A stretch of 64,000 bases of DNA from contig CAXXLC010000012.1 in NCBI GenBank assembly GCA_963677345.2, positions 62,001-126,000 of the forward strand, read 5' to 3'. Below, piece by piece: positions 20,521 through 29,685 of this stretch. Under the pieces are notes generated by a model. The model did no database searches. It was not told where the DNA came from and was given only the letters and a program-made list of their open reading frames with translations. The DNA is from Saccharicrinis sp963677345 (GTDB lineage Bacteria; Bacteroidota; Bacteroidia; Bacteroidales; Marinilabiliaceae). The translations under genes were made by a program, and so were the position numbers. How positions within the stretch are numbered: the first letter of the stretch is position 1; every line of letters begins with the position of its first letter.

Positions 20521-21503
20521 AGGTTTTAATAATTTGTCGTTTTTTGAAATGTATGTTTGTAAAACCTAAAGATAGCTATTAATATTACATATATTTGTTT
20601 TATTACCTCATTTTGTTCATCTAAACTTATAAGTATTTTATCCATTGTTTGAACTAAGATCTAGCAATAGTGCCACTTGTAAGAATATGAGTAGCAGGAA
20701 ACCAAGACTTTCAACTTTCAACTTTTGACTTCTATTTTTCTCGCAAAGCCCGCAAAACCGGAAATAACTTTTAAAATAAAGATTCAAACTCCTAAAAGCT
20801 AAGTACGCAAAGACAAATCCTTACGGATTTTGGTTTTCATTCTGAAATTTTGTTTACTCTGCGAGCTGATTACCAGGCACTAGGGACTAAGAACTAATAA
20901 CTAACAACTTTCTTCGCCTACATCTGTCAGTTAATAACCAAATGATCTAATGACCTAATCTTTAATCCCTAATCAATTCATCAACTCAACAAATCGACGA
21001 ATTAACAACTTACTAATAGTCATCAGATTATTTATATGGCTACTGATTACATGTTCATCTCTATTATTAAACATAAAAATGATTTATATATTTCTTCTAT
21101 GTAAATATGTATAAAATATTTTAAATTGTGTTCCTACTGTAATAACCCTTGCATTTAACCTTGGGTTTAAAGTTTTAATTGATTATGTGAATTGTAAATA
21201 AAGAAGTTATTTGTAGGAAGTGAAGTTTAGTGTTTATGGAGGTCGGTGAAAAAAATATATTAATTATAACATAATAAATTATTTAATTATATTTGTTTTA
21301 TACTTTTATGTAAATATAATATTATTTGTTGGTTTTTTACAGATGGCGCTTAATGTAAAAAGTACACTAACAATATAAGCTTCGATTATGATGTATATAC
21401 TTATGTGTATTCAGCTTTGAACTTCAGGCTTTTATGTATAAACGCAAAGTCACAATTATGAAAATTACTTTCAATATATGAGTTTCAATTATTAACTAAA
21501 ATT
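20521..21503. other. Gene-free left border of the accessory island
   Basis: About 980 bases with no credible gene. The first part (about 20640-21040) is built of short, phrase-like direct repeats such as TTTCAAC, CTAAGAA and TAATCCC. The remainder is AT-rich leader before the PAAR gene. A similar block occurs at 31791-33099, on the other side of the effector locus. Confidence 0.6.
20661..20729 (+). repeat. Dispersed repeat R1, copy 1
   Basis: This stretch, from CTAGCAATAGTG to TTTCAACTTTTGACT, recurs almost unchanged at 31849-31917 and in diverged form at 32149-32232. It ends in 7-base TTTCAAC units. The copies flank the PAAR/effector locus. Confidence 0.85.
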
Positions 21504-22001
21504 ATGGCCGGAAAACCGATAGCAACCCAAGGAAGCACGCATGTATGCTCTATGGTGACAGGATATGTACCTCATGTTGGAGGACCAGTAGTGAGCCCAT
21601 GTGCACCCAACGTATTAATCAACGGAAAACCTGCTGCCTTAATGGGCGATATGTGCGTATGTGTAGGCCCTCCGGATATGATAGCTCAGGGCGAACCAAC
21701 TGTTTTAATCAACGGAACTCCTGTTGCAACACAAGGTAGCATAACAGTCCATGGTGGCATAATAACTTCAGGAGAGCCTACCGTAATGGTTAGTACTGCA
21801 ACGCCGGGTGCTAAAGTCACTATGCCCTTAAAAAGGATACCCTTTCCTAAAATCAATACCCTACAAAAATTTAAAGCTTCGGTAGTAGGTAAGAGTGAAG
21901 ATCTTAAGGTAGCAGAACAAAATATTAAGGAGGTCAAAGAAGCTAAAGAGAAAGAGATGTTGCAAAAAGGGTATGTTACCCGGTTTGATGTAAGTTTATA
22001 A
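21504..22001 (+). CDS. PAAR-domain spike-tip protein
   Basis: A 165-residue protein whose first 100 residues are a PAAR domain: repeated PxxxNGKPAALMGD / PTVLINGTPVATQGS blocks with HVCS, CVCVGPPD and HGGIITSGEPTV loops. PAAR proteins sharpen the tip of type VI secretion-like spikes and carry effectors. The C-terminal 55 residues are a lysine-rich extension. It lies 11 bases before the large effector gene, so they form an operon. No Hcp, VgrG or sheath genes are in the window, so the apparatus must be encoded elsewhere. Confidence 0.87.
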   Translation: MAGKPIATQGSTHVCSMVTGYVPHVGGPVVSPCAPNVLINGKPAALMGDMCVCVGPPDMIAQGEPTVLINGTPVATQGSITVHGGIITSGEPTVMVSTATPGAKVTMPLKRIPFPKINTLQKFKASVVGKSEDLKVAEQNIKEVKEAKEKEMLQKGYVTRFDVSL

Positions 22002-22012
22002 TTATTAGCAAT

Positions 22013-25000
22013 ATGTTTAACTACCCAATAAAAGGTTTTGGTGGAGATGTGACTTCATATAATGGAGGTAACGGTTCGTACGGAATTACTTCAAAATTTA
22101 CCTGGCATGGCGGTTTACATATCAGGCCGGTAGCAAATAACGATTTAATTCGTCCTATTTCGGATGGAGTTATTATTGCTTATCGCTTTGGCCCAATTTC
22201 CAATGTTGTACAAAAAATAAAAGGAATTGAAGAAACGTTGTGCATCAGTAATAACTTTATATTAATGCAGCATGTTCATCGATTAAATAAGGATAAGTTT
22301 TTTTACTATTATAGTTTGTACTATAACCTATGTACATTGGATGAGTTAAAAAAGATTGTGGCAAAACATACAAAAGAACATGCTTTTCCACACTTACAAT
22401 CTTTAAAATATGTAACCCAAAAACGACATCCAAATAATGCTTTGGGCAAAAGAAATGAGAGTGGCACAACAAAGTCCTTTGGTTATAGTATTTCTAACGG
22501 AACAAAAACGCTTTTTATAGGCGATAAAATTACTCTGCATCGGGATGTTTCCAAATGCCATCTTGTAAAAAAACCGATAGCAAACCCAAAAGCAGAAGTT
22601 AATGGGTCAGGCTCAAATTCTAATTTAATTTCTGATTTAACTGCAGTGTCTCCCGACTCTCCTTTATTAACAAGCACAGCAATTGCTTTAGCTAATGATA
22701 CCAAAACAAAAACAACAAATGTTGTTTGCGATAAGTGTAAGAAGCAGCCTGGATTGGAAGATTACTGTTTTTGTAATGTAAAATGTAAAGGTTGCACTTC
22801 GTTATCTTGTTTTGAGCCCAATAAGGATAGGCAGGTTAAGGCAAAGGTTGAAGGACGTGACGTACTTGTGCCATTAGCACATATTAGAATTGAACCAACC
22901 ATTAGTGATTATACCGCTCTTGTTATATTTAATAAAGATTGGTTTAATCCGGACACCAATTATCCATTGGCAGGTCAATATATATATTCAAAACCGAATT
23001 CAAAATGGCACACCAATATTTTAAGATGTGAAAAAGGGGGAGTAGAATGTGTGTTAGATCCCTGTTATAGAAGTGGAAAATGGCGCAAAATCTTTGGTAA
23101 AGATGAATATATTGTCGCAGGTGAAGATACGGATAATGAATTAGAACAGCTTCATAAAGCGTCGATGCCCAAAGGAACGAATGAAGATTACACGGTAAGT
23201 AAATTAAACAATTATAAGGAAAGTACAGTTAGAACCTGTTACGAACCTGTAAAGGCAAGCGATATTATTGCTGCATGTGGTATTGTTCATAAATCTTTCG
23301 ATGGATATGTGGTAAAAAGATTTGAACCTATTCAAAAAATAAAAAACGAATTTTTTGAAATTAAACCTGTAAATGTAACAGCCGAAGGTATAGATGGTAC
23401 TTATAAAAAAGTATCTGTTTCGTATTATCAATTTAAAAATGTAGATTTTAAATATAATTCTACTACTCATTTTTATGAATGGAAGGATGATAAAGCTCAA
23501 ACTATACAAAGTAAAATTCCGGGATATAATAAATCAACTAAAGTAAAAAAAGTATATAGCGGAAAAGGTAATTTGCGAGCGTTTAGTTTCGATAATAACT
23601 TATTAGATAATGGTGAAGGCGAATATTGGATAAAAGAAGGAGATGAAGATACTGAAACATTGGATTTATGCATTGCCATTGTAGTTAATGACTCAGTTGC
23701 TCACGTAGAGGTGTTTACGCATGAAAGCGAAGATCAAATAAAGCGTTTTTTAAAAGGAAATACGGAGCTTGAAGACAAGGATAAGAAATATGTATTACTT
23801 AAAAAAGACACAAAGTTTACCAGTGAGTTCATTCTTGAAAATCCAATAGATAAAAATACTGCGGTAGAAATTGTTGAAGGCGATTTTGATAAAGATGATT
23901 ATATAAAAATAAAGTTCCCGACAAAAGTTGAGCGAAATATACCTTATAACCTTTTAGGAAAATTTATTAACAGCCATTACGAAATAACAGGAGATACAGA
24001 TTGTAAGGTATGCCTAAAAAGCTGTACGAATAAAAAGGGAGATAAATATTACTGCAGTTATAATACAACAAAAGTTTGCTCCACAGAATTAAAAGAGGTA
24101 ACTGAAACTTGTGTTGTTAATGAAGATGAGCTTAAAAAATACCTGCCAACCAATTATAAAGGCACTTTAAAAAAAGAGGCGGGACTTACCGGATATCGTA
24201 AAGTGTCATTTGCACAGAAGGTGCCGTCCATAGAACTGGTAGTTGCTAAAAGCGAACTTGAAACCAAAAAAGTGCCCAGGTACAATGTCAAAAATGGCGA
24301 ACAGGAAACGCATTATTATTTAAAAAACAAACTAACAAAAGCATTTAAAAGCGTTCCTAAAAAGAGTGAATATTACGATAAACTTGAAACTAATAACAAG
24401 AAGGATGAATTAGTTGAAACCACCTATGAAGATTTAGGAAAAGATTATAAAATGCCTGAGTATCTGTTAAAAGAAAATGTATTAATACCTCGTAGTGCTG
24501 TTACTGTATCAAAAAATGATAAAGTTACTGAAGTAAATGCCAGTTATTTGAAAGAGGAACTAAGTGGCAAAGAACTGAATTTAAAAGCTTACCTAAGCCA
24601 AAGTGTAAAACTAAAAGATATATTGGTTAATCAGCAAGACCTTACGGCATTTGGTTTTGATTTTGCACCTATGAATAAGCAAGATGAGCAAGTCTTCTTT
24701 TATGATAAAGTGCCACAAGGAGAGGGAATTACAAATAATGTATTGAAATTGGCAGAGTATCTTAAAGAATGCTGGGAGGATCATTATTCAAGGTATACCG
24801 ATAATCCGGAAGAAACAAAACGTAAGCTACAAAATCAACGATTTTTAAGACATTATGCTATTTCTACAGTCCGCTCACAGGAAGTTATGCTAAAGATGTC
24901 GCGCAGTATATGGAAGCATCAATCTGAGTGGGCAAGTCATTCAAACAACTATATGTCCGATTTAGAGGAGTTTTACGTAGCTGAGTTTAAAGATATTTTA

Positions 25001-25846
25001 GACAGATATCCAAAGGTTGATAAAGATGACCTGGAAGACGAAATAGAAGAAAGTAAGCAAAATGTACACAATCAACTAGATACCCATAACTGGTGGCAAG
25101 ACGTTTGCAAAGGCTCTTCGGCATTTAAGGATAAACCTGCCATACTTGATGATAAAAACCTTAATAAGCCCAAAGATGAAAAAGAAACCCCTAAAATAAA
25201 ATTACAAACATTTTCAAGTGATAGTTTAGTGTATTATTTTCATCCGGTGGCTTTTGTGGAGGCAATGAGGAGGGTGAGTAATAGAGTTTGGGATTCAGAT
25301 GATTATTATTATAACAAATTTTTACCAACTCTATATAAACACGAAGGAGGGTATCAGAATGATATTAGTGATAGTGGCAATTATGTTGATGGTGTCTTAA
25401 TTGGTACAAATCATGGAATATCAGCTCCTGTATTAAAAGAATATTTAGGAAGAACTCCGACTGTTGAAGAAATGAAAAACTTAACGAAAGCAACAGCTAC
25501 TGAAATCTATAAGAAAAATTTTTGGACTTGTATTAGAGTACCTGAAATTGATGATAAATATGTAGCAATTCAATATGCTGATATGTATATTAACGGTGGT
25601 GGTAATTCTGTTAAGATAATGAAAAGAGCTTTAAATAATTTAGGATATTCAACAATTGTTAACTCTAAATACAATGATCCTTTTATAGAAGAAGTCAATA
25701 CTGCAAATGCCAGTAAATTACACGAAGAGTATAAAAACGAGAGAATAAAGTTTTATAAAGAATTAGTCAAGAAAAAACCCAGTATGAAAAAATGGGAAGA
25801 AGGTTGGATAACAAGAGCAAAAAGTTTTATTTATGGTAAAGATTAA
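22013..25846 (+). CDS. Large modular effector with M23-like N-terminus and C-terminal GH108 muramidase
   Basis: A 1277-residue protein encoded directly after PAAR. Residues 1-90 resemble an M23 peptidase (FTWHGGLHIRPV, then SDGVIIAYRFG), but the usual HxGxD aspartate is a histidine and the later histidines are missing, so it is probably inactive. Cysteine-rich stretches occur at about 237-268 and 664-701. Residues 935-1093 are a linker whose DNA is repeated twice downstream. The C-terminus is a GH108-type lysozyme (YKHEGGYQNDISD, probable catalytic E1111) with a peptidoglycan-binding tail. It should cut the glycan backbone of peptidoglycan in target cells. The middle 500 residues match nothing I recognise. 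The end overlaps the next gene by 14 bases. Confidence 0.82.
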   Translation: MFNYPIKGFGGDVTSYNGGNGSYGITSKFTWHGGLHIRPVANNDLIRPISDGVIIAYRFGPISNVVQKIKGIEETLCISNNFILMQHVHRLNKDKFFYYYSLYYNLCTLDELKKIVAKHTKEHAFPHLQSLKYVTQKRHPNNALGKRNESGTTKSFGYSISNGTKTLFIGDKITLHRDVSKCHLVKKPIANPKAEVNGSGSNSNLISDLTAVSPDSPLLTSTAIALANDTKTKTTNVVCDKCKKQPGLEDYCFCNVKCKGCTSLSCFEPNKDRQVKAKVEGRDVLVPLAHIRIEPTISDYTALVIFNKDWFNPDTNYPLAGQYIYSKPNSKWHTNILRCEKGGVECVLDPCYRSGKWRKIFGKDEYIVAGEDTDNELEQLHKASMPKGTNEDYTVSKLNNYKESTVRTCYEPVKASDIIAACGIVHKSFDGYVVKRFEPIQKIKNEFFEIKPVNVTAEGIDGTYKKVSVSYYQFKNVDFKYNSTTHFYEWKDDKAQTIQSKIPGYNKSTKVKKVYSGKGNLRAFSFDNNLLDNGEGEYWIKEGDEDTETLDLCIAIVVNDSVAHVEVFTHESEDQIKRFLKGNTELEDKDKKYVLLKKDTKFTSEFILENPIDKNTAVEIVEGDFDKDDYIKIKFPTKVERNIPYNLLGKFINSHYEITGDTDCKVCLKSCTNKKGDKYYCSYNTTKVCSTELKEVTETCVVNEDELKKYLPTNYKGTLKKEAGLTGYRKVSFAQKVPSIELVVAKSELETKKVPRYNVKNGEQETHYYLKNKLTKAFKSVPKKSEYYDKLETNNKKDELVETTYEDLGKDYKMPEYLLKENVLIPRSAVTVSKNDKVTEVNASYLKEELSGKELNLKAYLSQSVKLKDILVNQQDLTAFGFDFAPMNKQDEQVFFYDKVPQGEGITNNVLKLAEYLKECWEDHYSRYTDNPEETKRKLQNQRFLRHYAISTVRSQEVMLKMSRSIWKHQSEWASHSNNYMSDLEEFYVAEFKDILDRYPKVDKDDLEDEIEESKQNVHNQLDTHNWWQDVCKGSSAFKDKPAILDDKNLNKPKDEKETPKIKLQTFSSDSLVYYFHPVAFVEAMRRVSNRVWDSDDYYYNKFLPTLYKHEGGYQNDISDSGNYVDGVLIGTNHGISAPVLKEYLGRTPTVEEMKNLTKATATEIYKKNFWTCIRVPEIDDKYVAIQYADMYINGGGNSVKIMKRALNNLGYSTIVNSKYNDPFIEEVNTANASKLHEEYKNERIKFYKELVKKKPSMKKWEEGWITRAKSFIYGKD
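24816..25290 (+). repeat. Effector linker repeat L, copy 1 (in full-length effector)
   Basis: This coding DNA, just before the GH108 domain, is repeated at 27624-28098 (roughly 95% identical by eye) and, from its second half only, at 29714-29908. The first 240 bases or so differ at only a few positions between copies 1 and 2. Confidence 0.93.
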
Positions 25847-26324
25847 TATTTTATTATTGGTAATAACACTAGGTTTCTTTATTACTACAAGCTTTAAACA
25901 AAAATGCATTTGTGCTAACGATAATGCTAGAATATTTAATAAGCAAAAAAAAGATTCAGTAAGTAAGCAAACTAATGATTATTTAAGTTGCACCTATTTA
26001 GATGGTACTTGGAATTATATATTCAATAATGATCATCAGGATTTTTCTATTAGTTTAATTGTGAATGACGCTACTATAACTGGTAAACATTGCTTTGTCT
26101 ATGGGGAATTTGGTGATAAAATTGATTGTCCTGATGAAAATTCTATTAATGCGATTTGGGATGGAAATAAAATAAAAGGGAAAATAATTTCAGATTGGGC
26201 AACGGATTCTATTAGTATTGAATTAAAGCTAATATCTAAGGATTCTCTTTGTTTAATACCTTTTAGCGATGCAGGCCAGTCATTTTTTCAAACAAAAATG
26301 TTATTCGTTAAGAAAAAGGAGTGA
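25833..26324 (+). CDS. Putative periplasmic immunity protein for the GH108 effector
   Basis: A 163-residue protein starting inside the effector gene (14-base overlap), which implies translational coupling. The N-terminus VKINILLLVITLGFFITTSF is a signal peptide or membrane anchor, which puts the rest in the periplasm where a muramidase would act. The body is beta-rich with several cysteines (KCIC, KHCF, KIDC). I do not recognise the family. The immunity role is inferred from the coupling, the export signal and the toxin domain. Confidence 0.65.
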   Translation: MVKINILLLVITLGFFITTSFKQKCICANDNARIFNKQKKDSVSKQTNDYLSCTYLDGTWNYIFNNDHQDFSISLIVNDATITGKHCFVYGEFGDKIDCPDENSINAIWDGNKIKGKIISDWATDSISIELKLISKDSLCLIPFSDAGQSFFQTKMLFVKKKE

Positions 26325-26973
26325 CACTCAGCAACCGCACGTGTCCCCACAATAGTTTGTTGTTTTTAATAATATTTTTTAACATCAGAATTAACCAGCT
26401 AATTAAAATTTTAATAAGTAGGAATTATAAATTTAACAATCCTGACGGCTTTTATTTTGTATGTTTTGCAGTCATAGAATGAATAGATGTTTTACACGAA
26501 ATGAATACAAAAATATTGTTATTGAAAACCTGCAACATAATCAAAAATAAAATGGGAGGAAATATATGCATAGTGTTTAATGATTAGCCATTAGAGTAGA
26601 TTTTCAATCCGAGCAATAGCGTGATGTAAATCTTCAACATAGTTTTTTGTTTGAAAATATGTATTTCTTAAGTAAAGATTTAAGGAATTGCATTCCGGAT
26701 GATATAATGGTTGTTTGTGTAAGTGGTTGATAAAAGTAATATGTATTATTGATTGTATTTGTTTAGCCGGATTGCAAATCCTACCATTTATTCTAAAATA
26801 GAGAGATTGTTTTTAATAGAGATATTATACCACATTCAAGAGATGTAGATTTCACGGATTACAAATCCGCACCAGCTGGGGGATATTTAACATATATCTT
26901 AAAGAGGAATTAAATGGCGAATCTGATTTACATCTGGAAAATGGATTTATGGAAGTTTTTAAATAAAGTAATA
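26325..26973. other. Gene-poor spacer with REP-like hairpins
   Basis: About 650 bases with no convincing gene. It holds three small palindromes (see 26684-26869). An open frame without a start codon lies on the minus strand (about 26591-26790) and reads through the palindromes; I regard it as incidental. Parts of this stretch recur in diverged form at about 31510-31760. Confidence 0.5.
26684..26869. repeat. Cluster of REP-like palindromes, copy 1
   Basis: Three short hairpins: GGAATTGCATTCC (26684-26696), CGGATTGCAAATCC (26768-26781) and CGGATTACAAATCCG (26855-26869). The same three types in the same order occur at 31538-31753, so the whole cluster is duplicated. Confidence 0.75.
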
Positions 26974-27450
26974 ATGAAACAATTTAAAAGTATCTTAATT
27001 TTATGGCTAATTGTTGCCTCTTGCAATGCTCAGTCCCATGGTCTGAATCAAAGTAATTATAATTTTGAATTTGATTCAATTAATTTTGAAGGAGATTGGG
27101 TTATGAATGAAACACCTGAAACTCTATATATTGAACAGGACACTGCTTATTTATCTGTAATTGATGGTCAGATTCATATAAAAGCATTAATTTATTATTC
27201 TCTAAAAAGCAAGAATAAAGCATTTCTAAAACTAATTGAACCAACTCTCCTTGGTTTAGGTGGAGCAAGATTAAAATGGGAAAATTTTTCACTTGAAAAG
27301 AACTTAGTTGAACTAACTTTACTTTCAAACGATAGTTTAAGGTTTGAATGGCTAGGGTTTTGCGATAAGGAGTTGAAACAGAGTGTATTTCCAGTTTGTG
27401 GATTTACGTCTGATAAACAAAACTGGTGTTATTTAACAAGAGATAACTAA
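26974..27450 (+). CDS. Lipoprotein, probable orphan immunity protein
   Basis: A 158-residue lipoprotein starting MKQFKSILILWLIVASCNAQ (lipobox VASC). An upstream in-frame ATG at 26914 would add 20 residues, but 26974 gives a proper signal peptide. The rest is a small beta-rich domain of no family I know. It sits between the full-length effector unit and the first displaced cassette with no toxin directly before it. This suits an immunity gene kept after its toxin was lost. Confidence 0.6.
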   Translation: MKQFKSILILWLIVASCNAQSHGLNQSNYNFEFDSINFEGDWVMNETPETLYIEQDTAYLSVIDGQIHIKALIYYSLKSKNKAFLKLIEPTLLGLGGARLKWENFSLEKNLVELTLLSNDSLRFEWLGFCDKELKQSVFPVCGFTSDKQNWCYLTRDN

Positions 27451-27592
27451 AATATTTTTTTAATATGAACAATAGTAATCAACCTTGTATTAACTATAAC
27501 CCGTGCATCTTCAAGAACGTTTTTTGTCAAAGTATACAAATTTAGTAAAAGGGCTTTAGTATATGATATAAGCCTAATATAGAGTTTTGGTT

Positions 27593-28711
27593 ATGTGCTT
27601 ATTAAAGTCAAAAAGTGCAAAGTCAAAACGTAAGCTACAAAATCAACGATTTTTAAGACATTATGCTATTTCTACAGTTCGCTCACCGGAAGTTATGCTA
27701 AAGATGTCGCGCAGTATATGGAAACATCAATCTGAGTGGGCAAGTCATTCAAACAACTATATGTCCGATTTAGAGGAGTTTTACGTAGCTGAGTTTAAAG
27801 ATATTTTAGACAGATATCCAAAGGTTGATAAAGATGACCTGGAAGACGAAATAGAAGAAAGCAAGCAAAACGTACATAACCAACTCGATACCCATAACTG
27901 GTGGCAAGACGTTTGCAAAGGCTCTTCTGCATTTAAGGGCAAACCTGCTATACTCGACGATGACAACCTTAATAAGCCAAAAGATGAAAAAGAATCCCTA
28001 AAAATTAAATTACAACAATTTTCAAGTGATAGTTTAGTGTATTATTTTCATCCGGTGGCTTTTGTAAAGGCGATGAGGAGGATGAGTGGCAAAATATGGC
28101 ATGATCCAGTAATTAATCCTCAATTGAATAAATATTCATTTAGTGGCTATATTACACCATGGAATGGTTCCTTTGGAAACGTTAGGATCTTTAGAGAAAA
28201 TCCTTTGCATTCAGGTATAGATATTTTTGCAGTTCCAGAGACGGAGGTTTATGCATGTATGGAAGGTGTTGTGGTTCGAGCAAGCACAGGTGGCGGAGGT
28301 AAGACTGTAACAATTAAAATTAATAGCACTATGGATTTTATAAAACATAGCACATATGTAGGCTATACTCTTAAATATAAAGAAAAGGGAGAATTGATTG
28401 GAGCTCAAATAAAAGAGACAGATAATATATATATGATATATATGCATTTAAGCGAGTTTAAGTGTAAGAAAGGAGACAATGTATCATCAGGTGATTTAAT
28501 AGCTTTGTCTGGTGTTACTGGAAATGCAACAGGAACGAGAGGTCCACATGTACACTTTGAGATTGCAACAGTACAAAGTCCTTATGGAACAGGGACTAAA
28601 TATCGGTATAATCCAGCAAGGGTTGTTTTATTGCAAGATTATAATACAACTGAACAAGATGAATCTAAAACTTACAAATACTATGAAGATGGAACAAAAA
28701 AGAAAGTGTAG
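27593..28711 (+). CDS. Displaced effector cassette: linker plus M23 metallopeptidase domain
   Basis: A 372-codon frame lacking the first 930 or so residues of the full-length effector. After about 10 unrelated residues it enters the linker (from RKLQNQRFLRHY) and then a full M23 domain with zinc ligands H206 and D210 (HSGIDIF) and the HVHFE motif at H319/H321. M23 enzymes cut peptide cross-links in peptidoglycan. It has no secretion module of its own, so it is either silent or a donor for recombination with the full-length gene. The start may be ATG 27593; TTG 27587 is also possible. It is followed by an overlapping lipoprotein gene. Confidence 0.8.
   Translation: MCLLKSKSAKSKRKLQNQRFLRHYAISTVRSPEVMLKMSRSIWKHQSEWASHSNNYMSDLEEFYVAEFKDILDRYPKVDKDDLEDEIEESKQNVHNQLDTHNWWQDVCKGSSAFKGKPAILDDDNLNKPKDEKESLKIKLQQFSSDSLVYYFHPVAFVKAMRRMSGKIWHDPVINPQLNKYSFSGYITPWNGSFGNVRIFRENPLHSGIDIFAVPETEVYACMEGVVVRASTGGGGKTVTIKINSTMDFIKHSTYVGYTLKYKEKGELIGAQIKETDNIYMIYMHLSEFKCKKGDNVSSGDLIALSGVTGNATGTRGPHVHFEIATVQSPYGTGTKYRYNPARVVLLQDYNTTEQDESKTYKYYEDGTKKKV
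27624..28098 (+). repeat. Effector linker repeat L, copy 2
   Basis: It is nearly identical to 24816-25290, in the same frame and orientation. Homology starts abruptly at CAAAACGTAAGC and ends where the toxin domains diverge. Confidence 0.93.
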
Positions 28712-29486
28712 TATGTTAATAAGCATGCTTATATTTTGCCTATTGGTTAGTTGCCAGATTAATACAGGTAAAAATGAAACAAAAATATCTATTCAAGGAA
28801 ATAAAGACTTAGGAGTTGACAGATTGTTTATGGAGCCTGATACTAACTATGATTTGAAAAATACAAATGATAACAAGCATAATAAATTATGTTTAGATGA
28901 AATAATAGATAATGTAATAGGAAAAGATACAACATGGAATAGTGTTTTGGATTATAATCCAGAAACAAATAAAGTTGACACTATTTGGAATATGTCATTA
29001 AATGATATTTATCGATCAAAAATATTAGATAAAGTTCTAAATGTTCATGAAGGGAAATATATTGATAATAATTATTATGGAGGTGATTGTGTCTTTGATG
29101 TAATCAATAAAATAAATACCACAACAAATATTGCTTATGCTTTGATTGTAGATAACGAAGATTCAGATTGTAATACAGTTAAAAGTATATTAAAATATAA
29201 TCGACCTTTTTATATTACATGTGCTTTTTCAACACCAGAACAGGGAGAGTATATTAATTATCTGGCATTAGGATCATATAGAAATAAAGATGGTAGTGTG
29301 TATGATAACAGGAATATGGATTACATCTTTGAAGGAGAATCTCAATTGTATGAGATTAAACAAGTTTATGGACTAAAGGGAGATGGAAATATAGATCAGT
29401 TAAATAACAAGTTTGGTGTTGCCATAAGTCCTAACTTAGATAAATTATATTATCAGGATACTATAGTTTTTTGTTGTCCGAATTAG
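28689..29486 (+). CDS. Lipoprotein, putative immunity to the M23 cassette
   Basis: It begins MEQKRKCSMLISMLIFCLLVSC, a lipoprotein signal with lipobox LVSC, and overlaps the M23 cassette by 23 bases. Other starts are possible at 28683 or 28713. The frame extends further upstream to 28512, but that part only overlaps the M23 coding region in another frame. The mature domain of about 240 residues is acidic and asparagine-rich and of no known family. Lipidation and coupling to a peptidoglycan peptidase suggest a periplasmic immunity role. Confidence 0.65.
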   Translation: MEQKRKCSMLISMLIFCLLVSCQINTGKNETKISIQGNKDLGVDRLFMEPDTNYDLKNTNDNKHNKLCLDEIIDNVIGKDTTWNSVLDYNPETNKVDTIWNMSLNDIYRSKILDKVLNVHEGKYIDNNYYGGDCVFDVINKINTTTNIAYALIVDNEDSDCNTVKSILKYNRPFYITCAFSTPEQGEYINYLALGSYRNKDGSVYDNRNMDYIFEGESQLYEIKQVYGLKGDGNIDQLNNKFGVAISPNLDKLYYQDTIVFCCPN

Positions 29487-29574
29487 GTATATAATACTCC
29501 TCGTTTTTAGGATAACTGCTTAAGATAAAATAATAATATTTAATTAGAGTATATGAAAAGATGTAATCATACAT

Positions 29575-29685
29575 CCCATAGTATTCATAGAAAAAATAAA
29601 TAAAAAAGTAATATGTTTTAGGAGGCATATTCATATGTATCTGCATAAAGGGTGCATCTTTTTACAACAGCAAATATTCTGGCTA
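29575..29685 (+). repeat. Cassette-end spacer repeat S, copy 1
   Basis: It recurs at 31269-31376 at roughly 80% identity by eye, in each case after an immunity gene. It contains the remains of a terminator-like hairpin (GGAGGCAT ... GTGCATC, then T-run). The apparent start codon of the next cassette (29635) lies inside it. Confidence 0.8.

Noticed and set aside
26591..26790. A minus-strand open frame (reading ...GRICNPAKQIQ... to ...AIARIENLL) in the spacer after the GH108 immunity gene
   Set aside because: It has no start codon in a sensible place, its text is partly translation of the palindromes, and the matching frame in the duplicated cluster at 31510-31670 is interrupted by a stop.
28512..28688. 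Long N-terminal extension of the immunity lipoprotein following the M23 cassette
   Set aside because: This part only overlaps the conserved end of the M23 domain in another frame; a lipoprotein signal begins at 28689.
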